The notes under the pieces: generated by a model
The model's input: only the letters and a program-made list of their open reading frames with translations
Databases searched by the model: none
What the model was told of the DNA's origin: nothing
In this document: positions 35,560 to 48,100 of the stretch, piece after piece
Numbering within the stretch: the stretch's first letter is position 1
Layout of the letters: each line of letters starts with the position of its first letter
From: Fulvia fulva
Lineage: Eukaryota; Ascomycota; Dothideomycetes; Mycosphaerellales; Mycosphaerellaceae
Length of the DNA stretch: 64,000 nt
Direction of reading: 5' to 3'
Assembly (NCBI RefSeq): GCF_020509005.1
Contig: NC_063013.1
Coordinates: 3,224,001-3,288,000, forward strand
Made by a program: the position numbers and the translations under genes

Positions 35560-38500
35560 CAATATAGTATAGCTAGACCTATACGACGAGACGGGCAAGG
35601 ACTACGCTTATAAACCGTTCGTTACGAATATAAATATCGGCTTAAAGAAACTCTCTTCTTCTAATCTTACTCTTATAGACACTAGCGTACTAGGCGAGTC
35701 TTTTATAGACTATAAACTCGCGACCTCTCTTAACCTCGAACCCTAGGAACTAAAGTACCCTCGCACCCTTAAACTCTTTAACGGCACGGAGACTACTACT
35801 AGTAAGATTACTTATGTTATATATACGTCAATTACTCTCGGAGGAAAGCGTATGTCGATCACTAGCTTCCTTACGTCCCTACCGTATTAGAAGTTTATCC
35901 TCGGCCTCCCCTAGTTTAGACGACACTAGCCTATTATCGACTAGACTTCCCTTACTATTAGTTTCCCTCTAGAAGCTCCTCCGGCGCCTCCGCCTTCTCC
36001 GCCGCCTTAGCGCGGTCCTAAGTATACTAAGATCTTCTAGGTAAACGCCGCTGCCCTTACTACTACTACTAAGTAGCCTAAAGCTTAAGTCTTCGCCGCC
36101 TCCCTCCGCGATATCGACATCGCCCTCGAGAAGCTCGATAAGAAGCGTATACCTACCGACCCTACTACGAAGGTCCCTCCTTAGGCATACTATATCCTCT
36201 ACGTATTCGATACTAAAGCCGTAGACGAGCTGCCTCCTTATCGCCCTTACGACTATAAGATTGAGCTAGAAGAAGGTGTAGAGACACCGTTCGGACCGCT
36301 ACATTCTATGTCCCGAGAAGAGCTTATCGTCCTTAAGAGATACCTCGAAGAGAACCTGAAGAAGGGGTTTATTCGAGCGAGCCGTTCTAGCGCTAGTAGT
36401 CCCGTTATGTTCGTTAAGAAGCCCGGCGGTAGCCTACGCTTCTACGTAGACTACCGAGGCTTAAACGCTATTATAAAGAAGAACCGCTACCTAATACCGT
36501 TGATTTAGGAGACGCTCGAGCGCCTCTCTAAGGCTAAGTACTTTACTAAGCTCGATGTTATCGCTACGTTTAACAAGTTACGAATGGCAGAAGGACACGA
36601 GTATCTTATAGCCTTCCGTACTCGCTACGGGCTATTCGAGTCGCTCGTTATACCCTTCGGCGTTTATAACGGGCCTAGTACCTTCTAGAACTTTACTAAC
36701 GACATCCTTTAAGAGTTCCTCGATTAGTTCTATACTACCTATATCGACGACATTCTAGTCTATAGCGAGACTAAGGAGGAGCACCGCGAGCACGTCTATA
36801 AGGTCCTTTAGAAACTCGTAGACGCCGGCTTGTAGCTCGATATCGATAAGTACGAGTTTAAGAAGACCGAAGTTAAGTTCCTTAGTTTGATTATTACCGT
36901 AGACGGCATTAAGATAGACTAAGAGAAGATCGACGCTATCGTCGAATAGGATACTCCTACGAACGTCAAAGAGGTCTAGGGTTTCCTAGGCTTTACTAAC
37001 TTCTACCGCCGCTTTATCTACGTATTCTCGGGCGTAGTACGCCCTTTGACGAAGCTTACGCGTAAGGGTGAGAAGTTCGCCTAGACCGACGAATACTAGG
37101 AGGCTTTTGACTTACTTAAAGCGAAGTTTGTTAAGAACCCGCTTCTATAGCACTTCGATTTCGAACTAGAGACCCGTGTAGAGACCGACGTATCCGACGG
37201 CGTAGTAGGCGGTGTCCTACTATAACGCCGCTCGCCTAAATCCCCCTAGTTACCTATCGCCTTCCTCTCTAAGAAGATGACCGCTACGGAGTATAACTAC
37301 GAGATCTACGATAAGGAGCTTCTCGCTATCGTCAAAGCTTTCGAAGAGTAGCGCCCCGAGCTCGAAGGCTCTACTATGCCCGTCTAAGTAAGCTCCGACT
37401 ATAAGAACCTCGTCTACTTTATAAAGAGCAAGCTGCTTAATCGTCGCTAGGCCCGCTAGAGCGAGTTCTTCTCCCGGTTCAACTTTATAATCTCGTATAC
37501 GCCCGGTAAGGCCAACTCGATAGCCGACGCCCTTACCCGCCGCCCTAGTAACTCTCTAGTTGATCGAAGAGGGGGCCGGCAAATCGTAGAGCAATAAGTT
37601 ATTAAAGAGTACAACCTCTCTTCCGAGCTTCGAGAGTACCTATCGAACGGCTAGCCTACGCTCGCCGCTTCCTTTACTACTCTCGTACTCGCTCCTACCT
37701 ACCTTAACGAGAGTAACGATAAATCCGAGCCTAAAGAATACGCCTCGGACGCTAAGGACTTGAACGACGATAAAGAGGGCTTAGTAACGACCGACGGCTT
37801 ATCCGAATTAGACTTTAAGGGGCTTAATGATAACGAGCAGCCCGAAGGCATTATAGTACGAGTACGAACAGCGTACGATGCCGACCTAGACGCCTAAGAG
37901 TTAGTTCAGGCCCTGAAATCTGGCGCGAGGACATTCCCGGGCTTCTCGCTATCCGAGTACGAGCTCTAGGAAGGTGTCGTCTACTTCCGTAAGAAGCTTT
38001 ACGTACCGTAGCCCGAAGGCTCTAATATCCGAGCTAAGATTCTTTAAATCGTCTACGACTCCGCCTCTAGGGGTCACCTAGGCGTAGCTAAGACCTATAA
38101 GCTCCTCGCTAGGTATTACTAGTGGCCGTATTCCTAGAAGGACGTCCGCCGCTACGTACTAAACTACGCTACTTACCGAAGAGCTAAAGCTAACCGCTAC
38201 CGCCCCTACGGTCTCTTGTACCCTCTCCCGGCTCCTAATCGTCCGTAGAAGCACATCACGATAGACTTTATTACCGATCTTCCTTACGGCAAGACCTTTA
38301 GCGGCGTGAAAGTAAAGGCCCTTCTAGTAATCGTAGACCGGCACTCTAAGGACCGGTATATAATCCCGTACTAGAGTATGACCGTAAAGGAGACTACTCG
38401 CTTGTTCTATAAATTCGTCTAGCGCTTTTAAGGCCTCCCGGATAGCATCACCTCTAACAGGGGCACCTAGTTTATCTCGCACTTCTAGAAACGTCTATAT

Positions 38501-39480
38501 ACTATCCTAGGCATCAAGTATAACCTCTCGACTAGTTTTTAGCTATAGACCGACGGCTAGACCGAAATTACGAACGCTATCCTCGAGTAGGTCCTTCGTT
38601 ACTTCGTCGACTACTACTAGAAGGATTGGCCTTAGTATATCCCTACGGTAGAGTTCGCTACTCGTAACTAGGACTCGGAGACTACTAGCTACTCTCCCTT
38701 CTATACTACGAGAGGTTACTACCCTCGTATAGGTATAGAACTAGAAGAACCTCTCCCGCCTACCGAAGACGTAAACGAGCAAGTAGTAGACGAGTTCGCT
38801 ACTATACTCTTATAGATCTATAAAGAAGTTCACGACGAGATAGTGTACGTATAAGCAATCTACGAGGATCAAGCTAATCGTCGTCGCTAGCTAGCTCCCG
38901 ACTACTAAGTAGGCGATATAGTCTACCTTAACTCTAAGAACATTAAGACGGACCGCCCCTCTAAGAAGCTGAACTAGAAGAACCTAGGTCCTTTTTAGAT
39001 TACCGAGCGTATTAGTTTATACGCCTACCGTCTAGCTCTTCCTACGAACATAAAGATCTACGACGTCTTCTATCCCGTACGCCTTCGGCCGTCGGCTAAG
39101 GACCTATTCCTAAACTAGAACTAAGATATACTAGGTCCTACCGATGAAGTAGAAGTCGACGAGCCGGTTAACCTACCTTCTAACGACTATACCGTCCGTA
39201 AGATCCGGGGAATCCGCGTAGAGCCTAACGACGTTAAAGGGCTACCGCTAATTAAGTATAAAGTCGAATAGTAAGGTTGCCCTAAGTAGAATACCTTATA
39301 GGAACCTATCTAACATATTATCTTTAATCGTTAAGCAATCAAAGAATACTACGCCCGCGTAGACGGCCTAGAGGTTAATATCGGTAGGCTTTTCGAATCT
39401 AAGCTCTTCGACGGGGCTTACTAATAGTATATCGACTATAATACTAGGCCTAAGCCTAGTACTAAAGCTAAATATCCTCG
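35560..39480 (+). pseudogene. G3 pol remnant: protease, RT, RNase H, integrase, chromodomain
   Basis: Protease-like LIDTS lies near 35670. Reverse transcriptase occupies about 36290-36900, with [19 protein letters not shown] near 36410 and an intact YIDDILVYS near 36740. RNase H is at about 37170-37520 ([22 protein letters not shown]). Integrase is at about 38060-38900: a zinc-binding start HLGVAKT, DFITDLP, VDRHSK, SNRGT near 38455 and a TDG box near 38550. A chromodomain-like C-terminus lies at about 39190-39350 (YTVRKIRGIRV, LIKYKVE). A 66-codon open stretch at 36308-36508 is just part of the reverse transcriptase. Premature stops run throughout. Confidence 0.85.
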
Positions 39481-39534
39481 ATATATAGAACTACTACGGC
39501 TTTATAGGAACTTAGCTTTGTTCGGGGGGGCTAC

Positions 39535-40054
39535 TATTATAGTCTCCCTATAGAGTGTACAGAAGGTAGGGACAGAAGAGCCTTAGAGTGCTCAGAAGTC
39601 GTTAAGAAGTAATAGTCTAGCTTAGTGTATAAGCGCTAAGAATTATATACCCCGTAACATTCACTACGGGACCTAGCCCTCCAAATTCACCCCTCTACTA
39701 AACCTTGACAGATTCACTTCGGCTCGTAACTATGTGACTCACGGCACTCCCGCGAGCACCTACGACTACGCTAGACCCTAGAAGAAGTACGTGGAAAACT
39801 CGGAACGTAGGGCAGGTTGGAATAAGGTTTTAAGTAAAGCTACTAAGCGCGGCTTCGTACGGGTTAGCCCTATTAATACGGGGACACGCACTCGCGAGGG
39901 TCGCGTATAAATATCTAGCCTTCCCTAGGCCTCTCTTGCTTTCTTCGTCTTTCGTTTTATATAGCAATCATACTATACCCTTTTATATCTACACTTCGCA
40001 CCTGCATTCTCGCTTTCACCCTTACATCTTATAGGCCAGGCTCTCGCCCTGACA
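39535..40054 (+). repeat. 3' LTR of G3 (520 bp, single unit)
   Basis: Starts TATTATAGTCTCCC, the RIP-changed counterpart of the 5' LTR start, and ends GCCCTGACA. It contains one copy of the 162-bp unit and the TATA-like box. Confidence 0.92.
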
Positions 40055-40900
40055 TATTATTATTATTATTATTTTTATTATATTTAGCTATTTCGAGGGC
40101 TAGATCCCTCTCTATTCGTACTTCGTTACGCTCGTCTCGGTAACCTCGATAGATTAGCTTTAGCGAAGTATAGTTATTATTAAGAATAGGACACGAATTG
40201 CGTAGCCGTAGAAGATAAGAATTATAGATTATATAAATAAAGAAGGACCTAATAGGATAGCGTATATCTATATATAGTATCGCTAGTTAATAGTATAGGT
40301 GTTTAAGGAGGGATAGCTATACTTAGGACTTGACTAGTAAGCCCTGATTACTAATCCCCCTAAGCACCTAATATTGACCCTATAACCTATATATTCTTAA
40401 TACTATATATTATAAGTTATATAGTTATCTATATAGAATAGATAAGTATTACTCTAAAAGAGGCTATAGGTAACTAATTAGTTGCCTAATTCTTAGCGTA
40501 CGTAGCCTTAAGCTTAAATAATAGGCTATTACCTATATATACGCTTAGATCGCGATAGTATATAGTATCTAGATCTATCTTATTATTATTCTTAGGAAGA
40601 CCCCCTAGGCCTTCTCTACCTACAATAGGCTCTTATCGCGAGGTATAGGCGTATATAGTATCTAGATCTATCTCGTTATTCCTAGGGGGGACCCTCTAGA
40701 CCCCCCTTTCTTACTCGAGGTAATAGTGTCGCTCTACTAGGCTTAGCGACCTTCGCTCGAGTGTTCGTAAGCTTATACGTCGCTATAGTACTACGCGGTA
40801 GGCTTAATCTATATAGTATAGTAACTACTATAGTCGCCTCGCAAGCTCGGCTACGGCCGTAGTCTCTACACCCTATAGATTGAGCTAATAGGCGAGCTGC
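40055..40900. other. RIP-affected intergenic DNA between G3 and the gene island
   Basis: This begins with the remaining TTA repeats and continues as AT-rich, CpA-poor sequence with no recognisable protein motif. It holds an imperfect direct repeat around the palindrome tagatcta (about 40549-40613 and 40635-40709, both followed by a run into GACCC and CTAG). The composition changes to normal at about 40,880-40,920. Confidence 0.6.
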
Positions 40901-41055
40901 ACTAGAAAGTTCGCCCATGTTAGAATGCACAACAATGCTGAGACCTTCAGCACCGCTTCCGTAGAACAGTACCTGGGTATCTGAGTAGTACATCACACCA
41001 CCGAGACGCCTCGCTAAAGTCGACACAAGTCACAAAATGCGCGAAACCCGCAACC

Positions 41056-42927
41056 TCATCTCAAGATCTCATCCCAGTCAGGTGTCACTACGAACTTCCC
41101 TCTGATCTGGCCCATGCCCAAGCCTCTCGCGCTCATGTTGCTGGTATCGACAGGAACAGGAGGAGCATCTTTGTCTTTGGCATCTTTGGCTGGCGCTGGT
41201 GGCTTCACGTCGGGAAGTTCTCCGATCATCACGTTCTGCAGGAAGGTAGCATCTGCGCCTTTGGCTACGACGAAGGGTGTGCCGCCCCAGTCTAACGTTG
41301 CCTTACCGGATTTGTGGATGCGGAGCTTACCGACTGAGCCTGATGGGAGTGTCGGTTGCTTGTATGCGATGCCTTTATCCTTGATTTCAATCGGCTCCTT
41401 GTCGACATCCATAGCTTCCTCGCCTGCTTGCGCATCTGTCATTGTTTCCGGGTCTGGCTTGACGAGCACCGGCTTGAGACTGGGTAGTACGGGCGGGAAC
41501 TGGAAGACGTAGACGTGGAGTTCCCTCTCCGTCTGCGTCTGCTTCATTCTCTCAATGGCCGGAGTGGTCTCTGGCATCGCAGTGTCGCCGTCAGCATCGG
41601 GAGGTACTAGTGCTGAAGGTGGTACGAGGGCACCAAGCTCTTTGCGGAGCTCCCTCATATCGTGTTGCAATCGTTCCCATTCGTCTTTCTCAGCCTGTGT
41701 CTGGAATCGTGGCGGGCTAGCGAAGACGAAGTCCTCATCATCTTGATGAGCAGCATCGACAGTCGCCTTCACCTTCTCCTTGGCCTTGCTCCTGCTCTCA
41801 GGCGAGGATACCGGGCTTTGCTGCAGTACCGGGTCTGTAGCAAGTACTGGTTCTGGTGTGGCAGGCCTGGTCTGATCATTGTCTGTTGGTTCCTCCTTGA
41901 TCTGTATCTCGCCGTCTGTGTCCGATGAGCTGTACGCCGTTGGTCTCTTTGACCTCTGAGTAGAACCAGTAACCACAACGTCCTTGGCTCTCTGCTTGCC
42001 TTTTTTCTTGTCGTCCGCGCCGTCGGCTTGATCACTACTGTCGAAGAGTCCTTCATCTTCAGCGCTCAATCCCACCATTCGATCCCTGTGCGGCACTCGA
42101 GACAGACGGACTGGTGCCATAGCGTCGTAATTAGTTTCCCCTCCTTCGAGATCGATGACCGTCATTTGATCAATATTCGCTTTTGGTCCTTGATTCTTCG
42201 TCTCTTCATCGTCACTGGAGATGTAGCCTCCATCTTCTGCCTTGATGTGCATGCCGCCCATACTCGAATTCATGCCAGGCTCAGCCTTGATGCCCGACCC
42301 TCCTCCCATGCCAGATGATCGTCCTCCGCCGCTGTACCTCGAGTCACCGCCAGACCCAGATCCTCCGCCTCCTGCACTGAATCCACCACCACCGCCTCCG
42401 CCTCCAGAGGGACCCCATCGTCGAGAAGAAGCATCATGCGCAGCCTGCCCGGCACTAAAAGGCCCACTGGGCACAGCTTCTTCCCTCTGACGATTCGAGT
42501 CAGCCATGTGTCCTCCTCTGCCCCGCCCTCTCCCTCTCCCACCACGACCTCGATCACCACCGCCTCTGCCATAGCCAAAGCGCTTTGCCTCCCGTGCGCT
42601 TCTCTTGGCCTCTTCAGCGGCAGCGGCTGCCTCTGCCGCTTTCTGCTTCGCTGCCGCTTGTTCGAGCTCTTGACGCTGCGTTTGTGATCTTCGTCCTACG
42701 AACTTTGGTTTGGGTACCACACCACCTCTTCCACGCGCTGCAGGTGAGGGTCGCGACTGTGAAGCAGGTCGAGGAGCGGGTGTGCTACCAGAGGCTGACG
42801 GCGTAGGTGTAGGTGCATCGTTGTTCGGAGGTTGCGTGGTGCCAGTGGAGGTTTGTTCAGATCCTGCCGCACTTTGCTGATTAGGCGTCGCGTCGCCATT
42901 GACTGGCGTCTCTAACTTGGGTGGCAT
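41056..42927 (-). CDS. rpc53: DNA-directed RNA polymerase III subunit RPC4 (Rpc53)
   Basis: A 623-residue single-exon gene for a Pol III-specific subunit that works in the nucleus; with Rpc37 it acts in termination and reinitiation in characterised fungi. The conserved RPC4 domain is C-terminal (about residues 455-623): LHVYVFQFPPVLPSL, then VGKLRIHKSGKATLDWGG and MGQIRGKFVVTPDWDEILR at the very end. The N-terminal half is low complexity: Pro/Thr/Ser-rich, an Ala/Glu helix (about 80-110), an RGG-type run (about 115-140), Gly/Ser-rich segments (about 170-210) and acidic Lys-rich parts with IKAEPG and IKEEP, which resemble SUMO sites. The family usually has such a variable N-terminus. The start is the first ATG, and the stop lies about 150 bp from the RIP boundary. 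Confidence 0.93.
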   Translation of the reverse strand: MPPKLETPVNGDATPNQQSAAGSEQTSTGTTQPPNNDAPTPTPSASGSTPAPRPASQSRPSPAARGRGGVVPKPKFVGRRSQTQRQELEQAAAKQKAAEAAAAAEEAKRSAREAKRFGYGRGGGDRGRGGRGRGRGRGGHMADSNRQREEAVPSGPFSAGQAAHDASSRRWGPSGGGGGGGGFSAGGGGSGSGGDSRYSGGGRSSGMGGGSGIKAEPGMNSSMGGMHIKAEDGGYISSDDEETKNQGPKANIDQMTVIDLEGGETNYDAMAPVRLSRVPHRDRMVGLSAEDEGLFDSSDQADGADDKKKGKQRAKDVVVTGSTQRSKRPTAYSSSDTDGEIQIKEEPTDNDQTRPATPEPVLATDPVLQQSPVSSPESRSKAKEKVKATVDAAHQDDEDFVFASPPRFQTQAEKDEWERLQHDMRELRKELGALVPPSALVPPDADGDTAMPETTPAIERMKQTQTERELHVYVFQFPPVLPSLKPVLVKPDPETMTDAQAGEEAMDVDKEPIEIKDKGIAYKQPTLPSGSVGKLRIHKSGKATLDWGGTPFVVAKGADATFLQNVMIGELPDVKPPAPAKDAKDKDAPPVPVDTSNMSARGLGMGQIRGKFVVTPDWDEILR

Positions 42928-43179
42928 ACTGTGAGCGAATGTTATCGGTCCATTGGTGGTTGTGATGCAGGTTCAAGTTCAGGCTCGAAAAGTTTAGATC
43001 GAGTCAAGACGAATTGCCCCACCAGCGGACAGGGTTCAGTCGCGGCTTGTCAAAATACATACATGCAGGGAGAGCCGAATGACAACACGTGCGAGAACAA
43101 TATTGAGTACACTGCTTGTGCTCTTTTAACAACGGTATGCTATTCAACTTGCCGTTTGAATCTGTCGATATTCTAACCC

Positions 43180-44803
43180 TCACAAGTCGATCCAGAACTT
43201 TTCTCGTACTAGTCCACCGTAGAAGTAGAAGATCAATGGCGCTGGGGCTATGGCCACAGATAGGAAGCCAAAGACTGATATGCCCCATCCATAGCCTAAG
43301 CTGTCGAACAGGCTCGGTGCGAAGAGCGGCACGACTCCTGAAAGAACGAACATTAGCCTGATTCATCCAACGAAGAGTGAACATAGAGCTTGACTTACCG
43401 CCGACCACACTCCTAAAGACAGCACCTGCAGCGATGGCACTGGCTGCGTACTTTTCGAAGCAATCGATGTAGTAGTTTGTTGTGCAGTTCAGGATGGTGA
43501 CCTGTCCAATGCCGTAGAAGAACGTCGCGATGATAGGGACATACCAAGGCTTATGCGTTTGCACCGTCCAAGCAAACCAGAACAGTGAGACCGGTATGAA
43601 GACCGCTCCAATGTTCGCCAGAGGCAAGCGATATTCTGGGAAAGCCTTGCCGTTGTTGCGAGCCTTGAGACGCTTGTAGATTGTGTCAATTCGTGGAACC
43701 AGGAACCACACCGCCGCCAAGAATCCTAGGCCAGGTCCAAGATACAAAAGGCCGACCTGCTCCGTGTTGAAGCCATATTCGCCTTGGAAGATGGGTTGCA
43801 TGTTAGTATATATACTATAAGTGGTGCCGAAAAGTATGGCTTGATAGACGCTCATAGTGAAGACTATTGGCTGCATGAGAATCCGAAGTGGTCTGGTCAA
43901 GGAGTATCGCAGCTTGATGTATAGTGGACGTGTATCTTCGCCTTCGAAGCTGTACTTGTTCGAGGTGTGCTCCTCTCTCTCACGTCGCTCTCTGCGTTTC
44001 GCGAGGATGGCAGGAGGGTAGGTCTCCTTGAGTAGGAAATAAGCAGCCGTGACGTTGACAATGCAGACAATGGTCAGGACCCAGAATATCCATCGCCAGT
44101 TCAATCTTTGCACAATGAGGCCTCCGAACAGCGGACCGAGTGTAGGTCCCAATAGTGGTCCGAGCAAGTACCAACCAAAGACTCCGGCACGTTGCTCTGG
44201 GATGAACATGTCGCTGAGAGAGCCTCCTCCGTTGGCAATGCCGACTGATCCGAAGAAGCCTGAGAGTGTTCTCATGCTGATGAGCGTAGCAATGTTTGGG
44301 CTCAAGGCCGATGGTATTTGCAGAAGGGCAAAGACTCCGAAGCATATCAGGTACATTATACGACGTCCGAAGGTCTCGCTGAGGGGCGCCTGTTACGAGT
44401 CGTCAGCACAGGTTTATGGTGATGGTCACAGGATTTTTACCAGTATCAGAGGCCCAAGCCCAAGCATGACCACAAAACCTGTCGTACACGCAATGACCAT
44501 GTCGGTGTTTGTGTCCAGACCTTCCGCTATTTGGTCGATACCAGGTGTAAACATGCTCGAGGCCAGCGGGCTGAGGATGGACATTGCAGCAATGACTGCG
44601 ACATTCAACATCTTGGTCGAGTATTTCCAGTTTCTCGGATTCTCCTTGTCATCTTCGCTGAAGTGTAGTAGTTCTCTGCTGTCACCATCCTCGCCACCGT
44701 CAAGGGGACCTTGTCGCTGATTGCCCAAGAGCGGCTCTCTCTCGCCGTCAACTTGACTCCTTCCTCGCTCCTGATGCCGCCTGGTCTCATCGTCTGCCGC
44801 CAT
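43180..44803 (-). CDS. MFS transporter, DHA1-type drug/H+ antiporter-like
   Basis: Three-exon model: 44803-44441, 44389-43399, 43337-43180, with introns of 51 bp (44390-44440, gtaaaa..aacag) and 61 bp (43338-43398, gtaagt..ttcag). The phases fit and give 503 residues. After a hydrophilic N-terminus with ENPRNWKYSTK, the typical start of fungal DHA1 proteins, come about 12 membrane segments. The loop 2-3 signature reads APLSETFGRR, and GFFGSVGIANGGGSLSDMF, WRWIFWV and LGPGLGFLA follow. It ends REKFWIDL. The substrate cannot be deduced from sequence. I chose ATG 44803 over a longer upstream frame because the longer version adds residues unlike the family; a gtgagt..cag pair upstream suggests an intron in the leader. 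Confidence 0.85.
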
Positions 44804-45122
44804 GTGGAGGAGCTGACGGTGATGGCCAAGGTGAGAAGGAAAGGAAAACAGAATCAGCACGATACTCACCAGTGATGTTTCGAGATGGCCACGCGATGCG
44901 GCTGGCTCCTAATACAGTACACACGTGTCGATCGCATGATGACGATGCTGCGACTGGTCGAAAGAAATATAAAGGTCAGATCCAGTCAGCAGAACCTCAA
45001 AAGTTACGCGTTGGCCTCGGCGCTAGACAGGGGTCCCAGACGCGACTTTTCCAGAGGCAAGCATGACCATCACGGCTTCAGTGTCATCCTGCAGTGCGCA
45101 CTGTAATGCTAACTAACGATTC
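44804..45122. promoter_or_regulatory. Divergent promoter between MFS transporter and trm3
   Basis: 319 bp between two start codons pointing outward, with no other gene. No clear TATA box or known factor site was recognised. Confidence 0.6.
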
Positions 45123-48100
45123 ATGAGAGCCGTCTCCAAGATCCTTTTAAGGTCGCGCAGTCTACATCTACCCAGGTCCACTATCTTTGCCGCCAAGTTC
45201 TCCTACATGAGCGCTTTACGGAGCAGCACAGCACGTCTGCTCCTCGAACGCGTCAAGGAAGATGAGCGTAGCCATGTGGTGCAGCAGCTAGCTTCTTCTC
45301 TAGATGAGGAGAGTGGTAGGGCTGATGTTGACCTGACTGCTACATTACTTGGTCTCCATCATGACGATGCAGCGCATAAGGTACTGCTATCACGTCTTCA
45401 AAGACTAATTGAACGTGGAGATTACGATCAAGTGGCTGCGGTCTGCAATGACCACCACGTGCTGTTACAAGCAGTCTGCGTTAGCGCAAGCAAAGATGTG
45501 TCTGATCTTGCTGAGGGAGTCCAAGGCTCACGCAGCAAATGGATTGCTGTGGCCACAAGCCCCCGAGCTGTGAAAGGCCAACGGAATGGCATGACTGGCG
45601 AGAATGACGAGACCATGACAGTAGCCATCACAAGGACTGTGCAGATCTTGCATTTTCTCAACCGGGTGGGGTTCACGAGCATCGCGGACGACGAGATCCG
45701 CAGTCTACTCGAGTCCTGCTATGTCTTGGTCGGTGCGTCAGACAAGGGACTCTACACGGCAGCACAAGAGACAATATCTTCTATGCTCGGAATGCGCAGA
45801 AGTCTATCGTTCAACGAGCAGCACAAGCTATGGCAATGCATCCGGCACCTCGCTCGGTCAACTGACGTTACGTACGAGACCATTGGGTTCTCGCTTTGGC
45901 TACGCTGGATTTCGTCAAGTCCAAATATTGACGCGAGAATATTCTCTGACCAGGAGTATTGGGACTTGACCGTGAGCGGTCTGCGATATGGTGACTCTGA
46001 GCGGCGCAAGGCGGCCCTGCAAATCCTGAAAACGTCCGTGGGGATGTGCGTCCAGGATCCAGCATTGATATCAGCCATCACCAGTAACGGTGACCATGTG
46101 CCAGGTACGTGTCTTCCAGATCGCTGGATGCGATTGCCTCTGCTTATGCCATAAAAGGCTACGATACCGGCTCAGCCCCTCCATCGAGCCCTGCGTACTG
46201 GCAGGTAAGTGATGACGACCCATCGTAGCTGACAACTTCGCAGCGCCAAGTGCGGTAGCCGATCAATACGCTCGATACTCTACGGTCTTCGAGACCATTA
46301 TCCTTGGTCGCTACCTGAATCAAGTGATGGAGTGCGAAGCAGACCTCGACTTTCTCTCCTCTTCACAGTCCGTGGTCAACCCGGTTTGGCTGTACACCCT
46401 TCTCACTTGTGCCTTCAATCCGAAACTCCAGGAATCGAATCGCAAGTATATTGGCACCTGGATCATGGCTTCAAAGCCTCGACTCGATGATGTCGATGTC
46501 TACCTCGACTTCTTTCGGCAAGCATTCCTTCCTTGGGTCACGGGTGGGCACATGTTCACTTCGACATTGCACAGGGAAGGTGAGCTAACATGCTGTGAGC
46601 ATGGTGACCGATTGGCTCTATACATTGCCGAACTGTTGCAGAACACTTCAGCTGTTGCAAACGGTGTGGTCGACGCTATCCTGGAAAGCGTCCTATCACG
46701 GCAGGCCAATAACTTTGCTTATGCGATCGCTTACCTGGTCGAAGGCATCAGGCAAGCGTACTTAGCGAGTGACAAGCTGGTTCTTAGCACTGCTCAGCTG
46801 GAGAGCATCGCGAGGATCCCTACCTGGGCAGGACTACCGGAAGTCTCGCGCGACTATATCTTGGCCACCTCTTGGAACCTCAGTCACCATTATGTGCAAA
46901 GACACGGCGAGCAAGCCGCCACTAAACCGGTCACTTCCTCTGCACGGAAGTGGCAAGAAGTGCTCGAAAGGGCCACGGCACTGCCATTGGAAGCATCAGC
47001 TCATGTCCACGGGAACATAGCTTCAATGGCTTTGGTGCAGTCAAATCGAGATAGGAACGAAGGCGATGCTATCCAGAAGGTGGTGACAGCAGTCGCACAG
47101 CTGGAGAGTGCCGATCAGTCCAACGACGCTTTACGTCTGAAGGAGATGCTTGAGGATGTGTTCGAGAGTGCTGATTATCTGGAATACCCAATGTCGCTAC
47201 TCACGGTTCTCCCAATGCTGGTTCCACATCGACGTCTGGTCGAACTCGCCTTGGCTGAATCTGCAACGACAAGTGGTCTCGATGAACTACTGACAGAGAA
47301 AGTTTCGAGGTTGCTGGAACTTGCACAAAAGCGGGCATACCTTCTGGCACCGATTGTCACTGCCGTCCGAGATGCGTCACTGCAGATACCGAACTCTTCT
47401 GCGATGCTCAGGCTTGACCAGGCTGTTATTGGCCTTGCAGAGCATCCACCAGGTCTGACCATAGACGCACGCTTGGAAGATGCCATCATCCCTCTATTAC
47501 AAGGGCTCGACCCAGGAATGACACGTTTCGATCACAGCTTCTACTTTGGCCCTCGCCAAAGCTACGGCTACGCTGCTCTACTGGACCTAGTGAGTCGACT
47601 GGGGGCGGTCGATCGACGCGTGATCCAACAAGTCGCAGAGACTATCCTGGAACGATGGTCGACACAGAAGGTCCCCGCGCCTAGTGTGAGTCCGTGGAAG
47701 ACGGGGCTGCAACTGCAAGTGCTGCTTCTCGCCCTTGAACAGTATCTCCCGTACGTCGACCATGAGGAAGCAATGAGCGTTGTGAGTGATCTGTATCACA
47801 ACCTTTCCGTTGAGCCACTGCCGAAATATCGGTATCTGCTGGAGTGGATGATAGCTCGTGCATACATCCACCATCCGGGACTGAAAAATGGCATTCTGGA
47901 CCACTTACGCACCAAAGATCATCACTCAAATCCAAAATTCCTGGCATCGTTGATGAAGCTGGGTGTCACGCTCGCCAAAGTTGAAGGCTCGACTGAAGCG
48001 TTCGCGTTCGATCTTGCTGCCCTATTCGTACCCATGGCAGCATCTTCAAAAGTCGTGATTCGGCACGAGGCGCAATGGTCGGTCCCTAACCTCATGGACC

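Noticed and set aside
40682..41026. 114-codon minus-strand frame
   Set aside because: It crosses the RIP boundary immediately downstream of the rpc53 stop and mixes two base compositions; it is probably the 3' flank of rpc53.
46149..46243. Extra 29-base exon inside the trm3 intron
   Set aside because: Splicing it in leads to a TAG right after the junction, whereas skipping it keeps the frame.
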